A DNA stretch of 64,000 bases from Durusdinium trenchii (GCA_963970005.1 CAXAMN010025250.1:1035660-1099659); one strand, 5' to 3'; counted from the first letter of the stretch, positions 43,702-55,039 are shown. Notes: generated by a model not told the origin, from the sequence alone. Translations and numbers: made by a program.

Positions 43702-44412
43702 GCCGATTCAAGCCTTCATTATGTCCAGCGTTCAGGTCGAAGATGAGTCCGACATGGGAACGGCCAAGGCAGGCGCCTTTTCTTCTCAATCTTGAAACTG
43801 GTTTGCTGTGGCTCGGCTTCCAGGAACCCCCATCTGTTCGACTGTCAGTATACTGGCGCAAAACATGTGCAATTCACAGTTATTATTGGGTGCGACCTCG
43901 AAAGTCTAACTTGCCAAGGCCCGACCGTGGGAATTTCTAACAGAAGAGGACCGCCCTTTGCAAGTCAAGGTTTAGAATCTAGAGACTCGGCGGATTTGTC
44001 GTCGCTGGCTACTATTTTGTGTGTCAAGGAGTTGGACTGGTTGCATGGCGTGGCGGCCTGCTAGTAGAAAAGAGACACCGACCGAGCCCCAAAGCCGGAC
44101 GAGGGATCCAGTCCGAAGACGGATCTGATTCCGGGCGAGTGGTGGTTAGCTTTTGAAGCACCGGGCCTGTGTGTTTCCTTTTTTGGTGCATCCGCCCTGG
44201 TGGAAGCAACAAGCAAGAAATGTTAGTTTCACTCAGAAAGTCGCATTCTTCGTCTTCTTCAAAGAAAAATGAACTCAATTTGTGAGCATATAAAGGGATG
44301 AGAAATATTGAAATATATAGCATGTAAGACGCCTCTGCCTCTGCCTCTGGAGGACTTTTCAGCCAAGCAAGCACCTCAAAAAGATCCGCCCGCATTTCCG
44401 ATGTGAACGTGT
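43702..44412. other. Weakly coding-like stretch
   Basis: A + segment 43734-43795 reads VEDESDMGTAKAGAFSSQS to a stop after a CGTTCAG acceptor. The rest, including a minus frame at 44024-44449, has no clear borders. Confidence 0.28.
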
Positions 44413-44610
44413 TTGCTTCCCTCGCCACGTCTTTTTGCTGGGACCTCAAGACCTGACGTCACGAACAACCAGAAATCGCCGAACGAAGTGCTGCGCACTG
44501 TAGTAGGAGTCGTCCAGGTCACCCTCGTCCTAGCATCGGTGTCTTGTTTTTTCACATGCCTAATTGCAGCTCATGTAGACTCTTGGATGATATGTATTCT
44601 CCCCCAGTAG
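44413..44610 (+). CDS. Candidate exon with a membrane segment
   Basis: The + frame contains TNNQKSPNEVLRTVVGVVQ and a hydrophobic VTLVLASVSCFFTCLIAA before a TAG at 44608. A CCAG^GTCACC donor near 44516 would cut the hydrophobic part off. One transmembrane helix if the whole frame is used. Confidence 0.3.
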   Translation: MLPSPRLFAGTSRPDVTNNQKSPNEVLRTVVGVVQVTLVLASVSCFFTCLIAAHVDSWMICILPQ

Positions 44611-45096
44611 TGAAGAGGTTTTAGGTTTCCATGTCATCCAAGAGTCTACATATCTCAGACTGAGGCCGCTTGGCGAGTTGGGGAATCCGATTGAAAGCAG
44701 AACAGAATGGCTGGGTTCTTCGAGAGGCGACTTCCCAGAGAAACCCTAAGACCACCCACCAGAGCAAGAGATTAATCTTGCTGCCGGAATACGAGGACGA
44801 ACAATGGCAAAGCTGATCAAAACATCCCTTGACTGGACGCGTCCTTCTGTCAGTGAATCTTCCTTCTATGCCGTGAATCGTTGGGAACTTAAGATATATC
44901 AGTGACTCAGTCTTGGGTTCCATTTGCTTAGGAATCTTCCTTTCGGTGCGGTGAACAGGTACGGGGAAGGGGTACGAGCTCCTTTTGACCAGTCAGTGAA
45001 TCTTCTATAGCCTTTACATAACTACAATGCAGTTATTCCTAGGCCATAGCGATACTTAGACCTCTTGGATCGACCGACTCAGACTTGGATCCGCAG

Positions 45097-45180
45097 GAGA
45101 AGCTGGAGGTGGGGTGGATCGAACCGATGGACCGATGCGGATGGAAGTTGGATCGACGTGCGCCTCGTAGAGAGAATAAG
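45097..45180 (+). CDS. Candidate internal exon, 28 codons
   Basis: GATCCGCAG and AATAAG^GTACTA are both good signals, and both borders fall on codon boundaries. Contains EKLEVGWIEPMDRCGWKLDR, then Arg-rich RRAPRRENK. An ACTAGTAGC block lies about 100 nt into the following intron. Confidence 0.45.
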
Positions 45181-45277
45181 GTACTAGCTGAATACCTTCG
45201 GATCCAGCCTCATAACCCATTTGTCGCACCTGTCTGTCAGTTTTCCATTCAACTCCGGGCCATTGGTGTCATGACTT

Positions 45278-45359
45278 GCATCGCTACTAACAAGAGCATC
45301 GCTACTAATACGTATAGCTAGAAGCTACTGCAAGGCACCTTGCTACTAGTAGCGATGCA
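45278..45359. repeat. ACTAGTAGC-family block
   Basis: CATCGCTACTAACAAGAG and CTTGCTACTAGTAGCGATG units. Confidence 0.8.
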
Positions 45360-45777
45360 AATGGGCCATCGGCATCATGACTTACACTTGGAATGAAAAG
45401 GAACCGATTGCTAGGAAGAAGGATGTCAAACCGTCAAACCGACCATGTCTTCTTCGGGTCGGGGGGCATGGCAGTCGTTCAGGCCATCGTTCTTTCCCAC
45501 GACCTAACCCTTCCCCACAGAAACTTGTCAGCAAAACAAGGCATACTTACTGACCCACCAATTCCACTATGGTCACTAAAGGTTCGAGATCCAAAGGTTT
45601 TGCTTGGTCATGCGAAGTCAAGATTCGCGTCAATATGAGACTCAGGTAGTTTTTGTTTGGATCATCTTTCGGCATTAAAGGACATGTTCTCAACACTTCT
45701 TCATCCAATGATTTGCTGCCTTGCGTCCCTTCAAACTCTTTGATGGTTTCTGTCTCATGACATCATGAATTTCATGA

Positions 45778-46098
45778 CTAGTACAGATGATGTCCAGAGT
45801 ATCGACTTGTTTGTTTCAGTCTGTATCCCAGCTGGATGTTTTCCTGCTCTTTCCTGCCACTGCTACATGTCTGTTTGGCCCAGGAGAGTTCTCCGGTGGA
45901 TGCCCAGGTGGCGTACTTGAACTCGAACCTCTGGGGGAGGGTGGAGGACATGCGCGGCCCATCCACTACCCCAACCCGAAGGGGTTTGTAAACTACGAGC
46001 CGAGCTGCCGAGGTTTTCGGCCGAGTTTTGATAGAGGTGCTCCAGTTCGGGTCCAAAGACTGCAGCTGTTCCTCCAGGAACCTGGCCAGAGACGCCAT
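45778..46098 (-). CDS. Possible minus-strand exon
   Basis: The minus frame starting with ATG at 46098 reads MASLARFLEEQLQSLDPNWS, then Lys/Arg/Val sequence with a TTCAA^GTACGC donor-like site. It is the most protein-like minus segment in the window. The + strand also offers an exon here (45910-45991 between GCCCAG and a stop), so strand is unresolved. Confidence 0.28.
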   Translation of the reverse strand: MASLARFLEEQLQSLDPNWSTSIKTRPKTSAARLVVYKPLRVGVVDGPRMSSTLPQRFEFKYATWASTGELSWAKQTCSSGRKEQENIQLGYRLKQTSRYSGHHLY

Positions 46099-46280
46099 GG
46101 AGACGCCATGGCGAGGTTGAAACTGTAGAATCCCGGTGCTTAAGGCACATACTCTGACATGTTGTCATGTGTGGAGGCCACATTGATGGACGTTTTCCTT
46201 CAGTGTTCTGACATATTTTGCCTTGCGGCGTTGTCGCCCACAGTTGTTGCCAGGGCGGCGGACCCCGTGGTACTCGTTGA

Positions 46281-46336
46281 AGCCTCCAACCTCCAACCTA
46301 CCAGCGATGGCCTCCAACCTATACCAGCGATGGCCT
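46281..46336. repeat. GGAGGCC minisatellite, reverse orientation
   Basis: Two to three CCTCCAACCTACCAGCGATGG units inside a longer open frame. Confidence 0.85.
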
Positions 46337-47229
46337 ACTTCCCAGAGCACATCGAACCAATGATGCACTCCTCACCCCGTTTCCTTTTGGGCCTTTCCCC
46401 CGGAAAAGGAACGCCCCCCACGAGAGGTCCCAGAGCTGCGGGTGCCACGGGCGCCAGCTGCTGGGATTCACTGATGGCGAGTTGTGTCGGGGAGAGGATG
46501 GGATGGGAACTTCGTGTTCGGACGACTCATCCGTTGCGGTTTTGGACGATTCATCACGTTATATCCCCTTTTGGTTTCTTCTTTCTCTTGATCCCCCTAC
46601 GGAAAACGAGACAGAACTTTTGGTTTGAAAGATGCAACTTGTCCCCATTTCATGGCGAAGTGCACCGGCTTGTTTGAAGAGATTCTTCAAACGTCGCGCA
46701 GCGCTCGTGGCTTGCGTGGCTTGATGCCTAACAAATCCGACGCGTAAGCTAAGGAGGATTGCATGGTCAAGACCAAAGGGTTTTGGTCATTTGATGACGT
46801 GCTTTCTTCGCGACACCTCCCATTTGCCCGGACTTCGGACGTGATGCCATGTCAGCCGTGTCAGCCTGCGCCACCATCAGTCTATTTGTTCACGCTGAGG
46901 ATGTGGTCCCTGTTTTTTCAGCTGCAGGGGTTTTGTGTGAGAAGATGGTGCAGATTTGAGAGAACATGTTTGTTTTCCAGTTGCACAAACATTACTACAT
47001 CACAACAGCACGAACATCGTGTCGTGGCGTGTCTAGAACAGGGACATCGACCAATCACTCATTTGTTGCTTCTTTTTCCATGACTATGTCCGGGAGCTAG
47101 TCATGCTTGAGTGACGTGTCGTGTTCAAACTCTTGGGGGACGTGTTTCGAGTCTCAATCCCTTGATCCAAACCGGTCCAGTTGGTTCATATGATCTATCT
47201 CACCCCATTTCCAACTTCCCAACACAACC

Positions 47230-47407
47230 ATGCGCGCCATGCGCAAGCTCCATGCTGAGGCCACCACCCCTGCCGTCTCTGTCGCCTCCTCGCCCAGCGC
47301 CGCTCCGGACGCCACGGGCGCCGCCCCTGGCGCGGCAAGTGGCAGCGCCAGCGGCGCATGGCTGCCGGCGCCGGCGGTGGAGGCCGTGAAGTTCGAGGGC
47401 TGTGGAG
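47230..47407 (+). CDS. Candidate first coding exon, Ala/Ser/Gly-rich
   Basis: ATG at 47230 follows a pyrimidine/AC-rich leader. MRAMRKLHAEATTPAVSVAS, then an Ala/Ser/Gly/Pro low-complexity stretch and PAPAVEAVKFEGC, ending GGAG^GTGGCA after one base of a codon. Third positions are very GC-rich. The basic start followed by Ala/Ser could be a targeting peptide, but this is inference. The reverse strand is also open. Confidence 0.38.
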
Positions 47408-47551
47408 GTGGCAGACAAAGCAATTATGCAGACGAAGTATGGTGGATTTGGGAGAATCTGTAAGCCCTCCAAAAACGGAGACACTCCATCCTGTTTGGCA
47501 TTGATCAATCCATCGTTTGGGAGAGTTTTTGGGGTCAACATTGTAAATAAT

Positions 47552-47600
47552 AGTGGTCCCCCCAAAGATAGAAACGGTTTCCAACGCATTTTTCGTCGGG
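47552..47600. repeat. ATAGAAA / TTTCCAA dispersed element, diverged copy
   Basis: GTGGTCCCCCCAAAGATAGA followed by AACGGTTTCCAACGCATTTT, matching 56061-56131 and 22112-22160 in order and orientation. Confidence 0.6.
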
Positions 47601-48340
47601 ATTCTACTGTTCTATCATTTCGGGGTTGGTAGGTTTTGGTGACCTTTTTTTGACCAAGTTCGTCAGTTCAGAGATGCAAACGTCCGATTTTGAGAGTTGA
47701 CTACACTCTTCAAACCCATGGGAAAACGTCGGGTGAACCGTGGGGTGTAGGCGATGACCTTCCACAGTTGCTGCAGTTTCATTTGTTGCACCTACCAGCA
47801 GTTGCATTGGTCGGGTGCTAGCCATGGAGGAAGTCGGGGTTGCCATCCAGTGATCACTGGATGGGACGACTAAAGACCATTCCAACATTGAAATTGTTGC
47901 AGTTGATATTTTTTAACATGTCATGTTCAAGTCGCGAAGATCGGGGTGTGGTTCCTACTGTGGCAGGCAGCTCAAGTACAACAAACGTGTTTCGTAACAT
48001 CTTGACCCGGTCTATGGTCCTACTGTGGCAGAATGAGGGTATAGACCTTATGGGGTATATAACTTGAAAAGAAATGAAGGAGAATACAACGTCTTCTGTT
48101 CAACCTGATCCCCATCAAACTCAGAGAGGGTGAAAGACAGTGAGAGAGTCGTGAGCCCAACATGGTCCTTTTTCTCCTGGAATCCGATGTTGTAATTTCA
48201 TACGATACACATCACAAAAACATCAACACCACACACCTATTGGTTGGCAGAAATCTTTGATACTGAAATCCAATTCACGAACGATACCCGCAAATCATCA
48301 GACCACTTCGCACTTATCGACCTCACTGGATCGACCTCAG

Positions 48341-48426
48341 GTGGCACCCATTGACTGGGGCCTCGCGCGGCAGGCGGAAGACTCGAGATCCGGTGGTGGA
48401 AGGGATCGAACCGACAGACCTTGTCG
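48341..48426 (+). CDS. Candidate internal exon
   Basis: ACCTCAG opens at a codon boundary: VAPIDWGLARQAEDSRSGGG, then RDRTDRPC, ending TCG^GTTCCC after two bases of a codon. On the opposite strand the same place matches a Pol III B-box (GGTTCGATCCC), a competing explanation. Confidence 0.33.
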
Positions 48427-48714
48427 GTTCCCCCCCAAATCCAATGGAACTGGCATAATGGAACTGTCAACTTAGCTACTTAGCCTGCTGTCAACTTAGT
48501 TTCAGTTTCTTTCGCACCAAGAATGAATCATGTGAACGGCTCTTAGATTTCAACCCTCTTAGAGATGGATTGTAATGGTCAAACCATGTCAAACCTCTTT
48601 CACTACGGGGGGGGTTGAAATATCGTCCAAGAGTCTATTTAGATGAAAAGAACCACCGATCTCAGGGCTGGGGGGTGGGTGGGGTAATCAAGCAGAGTTC
48701 CATGATGATTAAGG

Positions 48715-49047
48715 ATGTGTTCCGCGCTCGATCTCGAAAGCTCTGATTCTACAGGCGACTTTTTCACACTGACTGAGGAGCGTCCCATTGATCCTCATGT
48801 CATGCAGATCCTCAGGTGTTCTCCATTTACAGGAAAAGAGAAAGGAATCAAAGAGATCAGTAGCAGATCTGTAGTGGTCTGTTTCTGCCAGAAGTGTGGG
48901 ATGTTCTTCTGGGAAGTGTGGGATGCGCCTTCGAACGCCTTGCCTTCGACGAGTGATGTGAGTTTAGTCGAACACGCGGCCCCGACCTCGGTGCAGCTGG
49001 AGACGATCACCTGGAAAGACCAATTCGAGGGTTCCAATGCAAACTGA
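48715..49047 (+). CDS. Uninterrupted 110-codon frame, Cys-rich
   Basis: ATG 48715 to TGA 49045-49047. The start is acidic and polar (SALDLESSDSTGDFFTLTEE), followed by VVVCFCQKCGMFFWEVWDAP with a CxCxxC cluster and a polar end (VQLETITWKDQFEG). The cluster could bind metal or form disulfides. The minus strand is open across the same interval, but its translation looks less like a soluble protein. Family not recognised. Confidence 0.4.
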   Translation: MCSALDLESSDSTGDFFTLTEERPIDPHVMQILRCSPFTGKEKGIKEISSRSVVVCFCQKCGMFFWEVWDAPSNALPSTSDVSLVEHAAPTSVQLETITWKDQFEGSNAN

Positions 49048-49486
49048 CACGCGAAAGGGACGTTTTCCAATAAAAACAGCTGCCACCCAAATGTCCAAAG
49101 ACTCCAAACTGCCGCGCTAGCAAAAGACCAGGTTATTTGAGGGCGTCCTTGCTTCCCATACGGGACTTGTGCTCCGTAGGGAATGAGATCGAGGGAACCA
49201 CCGCCGTGTGGTCCGACTTGAGACACCGGTCGGTTTTTGTTTCCCCCGGTCTGGCCTTGGCCTCCAAAAAGGGAAAGGACGGTTTCATGAACAAGGGAAA
49301 AGGTCCCAAGTGCAAAAGACAAAGACACACAAAAGACAAAAACAACATACACTCTGACTCACTATCACAGAAGTTGAACTCCACTTCCAGCTTAGTGAGT
49401 GAGTGAGGAGTACCAAAAGAAGCCAAGAAGGAACGGAAAGAACAATACAGATCCCAGGTTCCTCTCCCACTTCCTCTCCTTCTCAG

Positions 49487-49594
49487 GACACGCCCAGTGC
49501 CAGTGCACCATCCGTCGCTGGGAAAACCGAAAAACTGGGGCCTTCGGCATCGGAGAGCGGACGTCTCAAAGCACCAGTCTGGACTCGGTGGATG
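49487..49594 (+). CDS. Candidate internal exon with a strong acceptor
   Basis: Preceded by CCTCTCCCACTTCCTCTCCT and TCTCAG, the best polypyrimidine-AG in the window apart from the repeats. 36 codons on exact boundaries: DTPSASAPSVAGKTEKLGPS, then ASESGRLKAPVWTRWM, ending ATG^GTTTCG. Ser/Ala/Pro-rich, probably disordered. An alternative + frame (49399-49818) is also open. Confidence 0.5.
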
Positions 49595-50555
49595 GTTTCG
49601 GCTTTCGATTTGGGATGATTGAACTCACAGAACTGACCAACCATTTTTCAAGTCAAAATTTCACCACCAACCAGAACTGCATGATGTTCCATGTAGCAAT
49701 GAAGCTCCTAGTGGAAACCTCATTCTCCCTCTCGAGATTGGATCAGCGGCGCAACTTGTTGGTGGAAATGGCTTTGGAGGCAGTGGCCATGAAGGTCACG
49801 TTTGCTTTGGAGGTCTAAGAGAGCAGATGAAGGCTTCATGTCCACTTCGTTGAGGAGAGCAGCCCTTTTCTGAAGACCTTTTGGCTTTTAACGGACAATG
49901 TTTGACGGCACGAGCTAACATCCTTGCAACGCCCTTCAGATAGTGCTCCAAGCGGTGCAACCTGACCTTTGTTCCACAAGGAGCATTGGAGGACAGTTGA
50001 AGAGAGCAGAACAAAACACTTCACACCGCAACTTATCCGGGACTTGCTCTGAACCATCAGATTCTGCATCCTATCGGAAAACTCCTCCACGTGAGTTTCT
50101 CCACTTGGACCGCCATTTGGCTGTCCATTGGGACCTTTAAAGCATCTTTCAATCATCATTCATCCTGAGTTATATATGTTGGCAGATATTCCATACACCC
50201 GGGAAGAGAGCCACATGAAAATGGACCTTTGGAAGACTATCCTTTACAACTCAGTGGTTCTCAGGTTCGTTAATCTTCCAGGGTGTACATGGCTTCTTTC
50301 GAGACGGGCCGATGCCATTTTGTCCGTCCGTTCTGAACGGACGGCTCGCCCTGACGCGATCTGCACGGGAGAAACAGAGAAAACGGGTGACCCGGGGTCA
50401 ACCACGGGTCCCAGACCATCTGGAATGGTTACCTCCATTCGTTGGGGTCACTTGAAAATGGGGTAAAACGGAGAAATAGTCAAGAAAACTCTTCCAGTCC
50501 CGGTCTGGTCTGGGTGGACACCCCAACGTCGCACCCTTCTTTTTTCTTCGCCGAG

Positions 50556-50650
50556 ATCTTCGCGAAGCCGGACAGCAGCCTAGCGAAGGCAGCGAAGGGT
50601 CCGCTTGGTTGGAAAGCGCTGTCGGGACGATGGACGGTGTCAACAGTTAA
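50556..50650 (+). CDS. Candidate internal exon
   Basis: CTTTTTTCTTCGCCGAG opens at a codon boundary: IFAKPDSSLAKAAKGPLGWK, ALSGRWTVSTV, ending AGTTAA^GTAAGC after two bases of a codon. The stop TAA formed by reading through the donor is avoided by splicing. Phase fits the candidate at 51875. Confidence 0.42.
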
Positions 50651-50755
50651 GTAAGCGACCGTCACCTGGGGTACCTCTTCGGGCCCTAATAGACCCTATG
50701 GGATAATTAGCCTCTCTCTCTATACTATATTAATATATATATATACCTTTACAGC

Positions 50756-50823
50756 CAACACCCGAAGAAAACCTAGGGTTCTCCAAAATACCCGGGGTTT
50801 TCACTGGAAACCCGGGGTTTGCG
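50756..50823. repeat. ACCCGGGGTTTTC repeat cluster
   Basis: Copies of AAAATACCCGGGGTTTTCA and GGAAACCCGGGGTTTGCG. A second cluster of the same motif is at 51279-51368. Confidence 0.75.
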
Positions 50824-50972
50824 TTTTTCATCGTTCTTTGCATTTGAGCACGTGCATACTGATGCGGCAATGTCTTGTTTGAGTATCGAGACTACGGGTG
50901 TCACATCAGAAGATTTGCGTTTTTTTGCACCCAAAAGTCGTTTGGCATCTGACCTCAAACCCGTGATTTTTT

Positions 50973-51122
50973 TCACGGGTTTGCATGGGTAAATCATGGG
51001 TTTAGCACGGGTAAATCACGGGTTTGAAAAGATTGGGTTTTTCAATAAAGATGGTGTTTTTCAAGGAAATCACGGGTTAGCACGGGTAAATCACGGGTTC
51101 AGCACGGGGAAATCACGGGTTC
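50973..51122. repeat. AATCACGGGTTTAGCACGGGTA minisatellite
   Basis: About seven imperfect 20-22 nt units alternating AATCACGGGTT and AGCACGGGTA. Confidence 0.85.
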
Positions 51123-51400
51123 TACCTCACACCTGAACTTGTCCCGATAAAATTCAAGCAAGTGTCAACAAACCATATCAATGGAACGAAATGGAACGAA
51201 AAAAAAATTTGGATAGCCGCCCGGATTGTTCAGCATGCAAAGGAATTCAATCAACTTTACCTCAGCAGGCAGATTGAGAGAATACCCGGGGTTTTCCCGG
51301 GAAACACGAGGTTTTTCCCATTTTGCAAGAATGCCCGGGGTTTGTCCGCATACCCGAGGAAAAGTTAGGGTCCCGGCTGGCAGGGTATATATACACATAG

Positions 51401-51487
51401 TTCTTCAACCTCGGGTGTGAACTTGCGTTGGAATCGATCCAAATGCGCAGCGATGTGATGCGCGACGCGTGGACGCGTGCGGTCGGT
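51401..51487 (+). CDS. Candidate exon with GTGAGT donor
   Basis: The open frame contains LALESIQMRSDVMRDAWTRA and ends GTCGGT^GTGAGT on a codon boundary. No clear acceptor just upstream (TAG at 51400). Without splicing it runs to TGA at 51535. The helical charged pattern is convincing; the family is unknown. Confidence 0.34.
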
Positions 51488-51874
51488 GTGAGTGAACACC
51501 TCAAAGGTTGGGTTCGTAAGGTTTCCAACCTTTGAAGGGAGGGAACCCTCGAATTGAATAGACAAACCTTATGTGAGCTTTTTGAGAATATGTTTATCTT
51601 TTTTGGGGGGGACGACTACGACAAGAATCTATTGATCCATGGCCATTCCGTGCTCCCGTTGGATTCGTTGCTGGCACACCAGGGATGGTCTCGCGCTCGC
51701 ACACCTTGCCTGCGCCAAGAGACTCTTCTGGTAAACATGTCCCTTGTTCTCATGGAGAAGCTTGCATCGATTCAGTCTTCCATCCTTCTGCTGACCTGTG
51801 TATGCAAGACTCGATCATGTTACAAGTTACAGAAAATTACAGACTTCGTGCTTTTTAAGCCAGTTCCCCTACAG

Positions 51875-52073
51875 TGATGCCCCTGGGCAACGGATGGAGT
51901 TCAGTTTACATGTTTGTCGCGACCCTTGTCAAAACTCACACTCTCGGCCCTCGGCTGTCAACCTCCTGCACAGCCGGTCGGGCCTGAGTGAGGCAGACGC
52001 TGTTGCAGCCCAGGAGGCAGAGGATATTTCTGAATCGCGTCGGAATCAGTTCGGTTTGAGTCCATCCAGCTGA
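51875..52073 (+). CDS. Candidate terminal exon, 66 codons
   Basis: TTCCCCTACAG, one base completing a codon, then DAPGQRMEFSLHVCRDPC, SGLSEADAVAAQEAEDISES and RRNQFGLSPSS to TGA at 52071-52073. The acidic alanine-rich helix is typical of a C-terminal tail. Its start phase matches the end of the candidate at 50556-50650. Confidence 0.42.
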
Positions 52074-52722
52074 GAGAAGTCGATCTTCGGTGTGCAAGTT
52101 GATCCATATGTTTATAGTATATGTTCGTTTTTCTAGTCATAGTTTGTAAACGTGGAGGTACTGTAGATCGCCCATCAATCGTGTTTGATCTTTTAATCTG
52201 CGTTTCTCATTCCCTGATTCCGTTTTTGCACTGCAACGACCTCGTTGGCGCCCTTGGTCTGGTGTTTGGTGCTGCCAAGACCACTTACCGGGAGTTCCAA
52301 AGGGGTGGTTGTTGATAGGGGTGCCCAGAACATGCGCTGGATAGGTCCTTTAATAGTCTAATAAACAAACCACTCCAACTTGGGAGGTTTCTGTCAGTTT
52401 ACCACACTCTTTCGTTTGGACTTGGCAAAGGCTTGAAACCAGGACCGGTGGTTCCGACATGGGTAATCAGCTTTGGAACCACTGGGCCGCTGGCTCTCAA
52501 CCAGACCCGTGGTCGATTGCGTCTTACATGACCATGAGGGATGATCAACATGTTGCAGAGCGAGCTTCACCAACGTTGAAAACGTTTCAGACACTCCACG
52601 GGATTGGCGTATTTACCATACATTAGGGTGGTTGATTTCAGTGGTCAATGTATAGGCATATTTATCACGATATGTGGAGTGTCTGGGAATGGCCTGCTGT
52701 TTCGCATGCCCCTTGCGCATAG

Positions 52723-52872
52723 TAAAGTGCCACCCCTCCAACTCACCATCTTCTGGGTGAACGGACCTGCGTTTGAGCACACGATGGTGTCACTGCCGTG
52801 GCCTCAGGCAGTTCCAGAGCCGCCAGAGGTGCCGAGTGGCGAGGCCGGACGCCAGAGGGGCCGGACTTTCAG
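52723..52872 (+). CDS. Candidate exon, Pro-rich
   Basis: GCGCATAG, one base completing a codon, then VPPLQLTIFWVNGPAFEHTM, VPEPPEVPSGEAGRQRGRTF, ending TTTCAG^GTTCTT after two bases of a codon. The next candidate (52961) starts with the missing base after an 88-nt intron. The exact 5' border is uncertain. Confidence 0.38.
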
Positions 52873-52960
52873 GTTCTTCACACCTTTAGGACCCCAGAAG
52901 TGATTCGAGGTCTATCAGGATCACCCGCTTTGTGAGGTCTATCGACCGATCGGAATTCAG

Positions 52961-53096
52961 GGGAATTCTGCGGTCGCCGCCACCACCGCAGGAAGCAGCG
53001 ACGGCTCCGTCGCTCCGTTCGGATAAAGCAGTTGGCAGATCACAAAGTCTCAGTGTTTCCACAAATCTTCTGCTAGACTTTGGAATTGGACACTGA
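52961..53096 (+). CDS. Candidate terminal exon
   Basis: GGAATTCAG, one base completing a codon, then GILRSPPPPQEAATAPSLRS and SLSVSTNLLLDFGIGH to TGA at 53094-53096. Phase-consistent with the preceding candidate. Confidence 0.4.
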
Positions 53097-53712
53097 CACT
53101 TTTCAGTGTTCCATCACTAGCTACGAGTTTTATCGTGATGGAATTGGACGAAGACTTTCTGGGAGATGGCAGTTTGTTGGAAACAACCACGTTTCACCCG
53201 ATCTCGCCGTACAGTGTTTTCTATATGTGCCGTTGCAGCGAACAAATGGAATTGGAAGCAAGTCCACTAGTCACTATTCACTAGTAAAGTGAGTTATATA
53301 TAGTGAGTTAAGAATCAGGACTCCCTGAACATTTTGAACAGAGTTAGGAGTTATAATGAGTTGTAAATAGTTGGCTGGGAATTAGGACTCCCTAAATATT
53401 TTGCACATCTACCACTCCTATCTCATGTGTATGTGGCTGTTGCACCGTTTGAATCACAGTCCTTTTTTTGGTCTTGGAAGATCTTTGACTATTCCCCTGT
53501 CGAACCATTTAATCCAAGTCCAAGAATCTTGGAAGATCTTGGACGATTCGAGAGTTTTCTGCTCTTGCGGTAGCCGAAGACTCTGTTTGCCGCTGGGGCA
53601 TCTCATTTTCCACATTGGCATCCATATCACCCATGCCCGATGGCCATCATCATTGGAAGATTCGAGAGTTCCCTTAATGAACTCCAACTCCAACTCGCTT
53701 CCTTCGCCGCAG

Positions 53713-53820
53713 GTGTCGCCCTGCTCGCAGCCGGAGGCCCCTCCGGAGTGCCCACCCGAGTTGTGGGCCTTCGCCGCGGACCAGGCCGAAAGAGCCGCGA
53801 CAAGCGCAAACGCGCGGTTC
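53713..53820 (+). CDS. Candidate internal exon, Cys/Pro then Ala-rich
   Basis: TTCGCCGCAG to TTC^GTGTGT, 36 codons on exact boundaries: SPCSQPEAPPECPPELWAFA, then ADQAERAATSANARF. Codon use is strongly GC-biased against AT-richer flanks. An ATG-started frame from 53640 (LASFAAGVALLAAGG) overlaps and is the main alternative. Phase fits 56327. Confidence 0.45.
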
Positions 53821-54632
53821 GTGTGTGTTTGGAATACAGATCAGTTCGAACCGATTGGTTGGGGGATGGTCTAGACTCCCGAAATTCAATAGAAACCCAA
53901 GTAAATGATCTAGGCTTCCCACCCTTCAGAAGGACTTCTCACTTTCCAAGTGCTTCAAAGGCCAAACTCGATACCTCTTTTTGGTCTTCACTTCTCTAAA
54001 AAGAGGTCTACCTTCTCAGTGGTAGTTCAAACAAAGGACTTGCTTTCTTTAAATTCATTCTTTGGGATTTGAACCCTCGAGCTCTGACGGTGGTGTAACA
54101 AAATGTGTTATCTAGAATGTTCTTGTGTGGTGGCGGCGTCTCACATTTGCACTCTTTTGTTGGAGAAGACTCACAAAGTAAACAAAAAACACTACTAGGA
54201 ACAAGTGCATCGCTACTAGTAACAAGTGCCTTACTGGTAGGAACAATGTTTACTAGTAGAAACAATGTTTGCTTAAAGAAATTCAGTCTCATAAGTCCAA
54301 TGAAGAGGTTTGACAGGTGATGAACGATGGACGATTCAATCGGGAGCTAAGTGGTGGTGTTTTCGGAAAATGCACAACACACAACAAGACAAAGAGGAAC
54401 TGTCTTGACTGAATGGGCACGCAGCTGGGTTCAGAGTTGGCTCCAAAGTCTCAACTGTATTGATTCCCAGGCATTTTTTTTTGATTTCGCGTGCCTCTTT
54501 CCATGTTCTCAGTTTCTCTCCAGTCTGTTTCCATAATTGACACCTTTGGAGGGGAACATTTGGCAAACGGGGGCCATCTTCGATCATGTTGCTTGGCGTG
54601 TGAATCCTTTGCTCCCACAAACTCACACACGC
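53821..54632. other. Intron or intergenic DNA with a repeat
   Basis: No convincing exon. An ACTAGTAGC block (54191-54267) begins 17 nt after a CACAAA^GTAAAC donor-like site. Confidence 0.35.
54191..54267. repeat. ACTAGTAGC-family block
   Basis: ACTACTAGGAACAAGTGCAT, CGCTACTAGTAACAAGTGCC and related units. Confidence 0.8.
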
Positions 54633-54995
54633 ATGCCTCGCCTTGCCAAGTTCAAGGATGGCAAGATATTATATATAGCAAGAACCGACTGGATGCCAGA
54701 CCATGCAAGAAGCCATGCAAAAACTCTTCGTGCCACAAGCATTGACCTTGTTTTGCTAGATGCCCCTCAAGAACACTCTGCATTGGCTTTGGTGGTAGGC
54801 TCTAGAAAGCGGGCCTGGTGTTGGAAAGGGAATTGCAGGAACTGCTTGGCTATGAGGCAGAACCAACTTCCCGCCTCTCCCAGCCTCGCGAACCATGTCT
54901 CCCGCCTCTCCCAGCCACCTACGAAGTCGTGTACGGCTGAGGCTATGTTGAGACAGAAGATAGGCTGGCAAAGAAACACATGTCACATGCAGTAG
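54633..54995 (+). CDS. ATG-started 120-codon frame
   Basis: MPRLAKFKDGKILYIARTDW, then IDLVLLDAPQEHSALALVVG, SRKRAWCWKGNCRNC and a basic C-terminus, to TAG at 54993-54995. A 16-nt CCCGCCTCTCCCAGCC unit is repeated within it. Long enough to be notable but unsupported by homology. Confidence 0.3.
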   Translation: MPRLAKFKDGKILYIARTDWMPDHARSHAKTLRATSIDLVLLDAPQEHSALALVVGSRKRAWCWKGNCRNCLAMRQNQLPASPSLANHVSRLSQPPTKSCTAEAMLRQKIGWQRNTCHMQ

Positions 54996-55039
54996 AGTAC
55001 CAGTAAACTGATTAAAGCCACAGGTTGGAACTCACACGC

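Noticed and set aside
54055..54140. tRNA on the minus strand (GGGTTCAAATCCC)
   Set aside because: The T-loop-like motif has no matching T-stem, anticodon arm or acceptor stem nearby.
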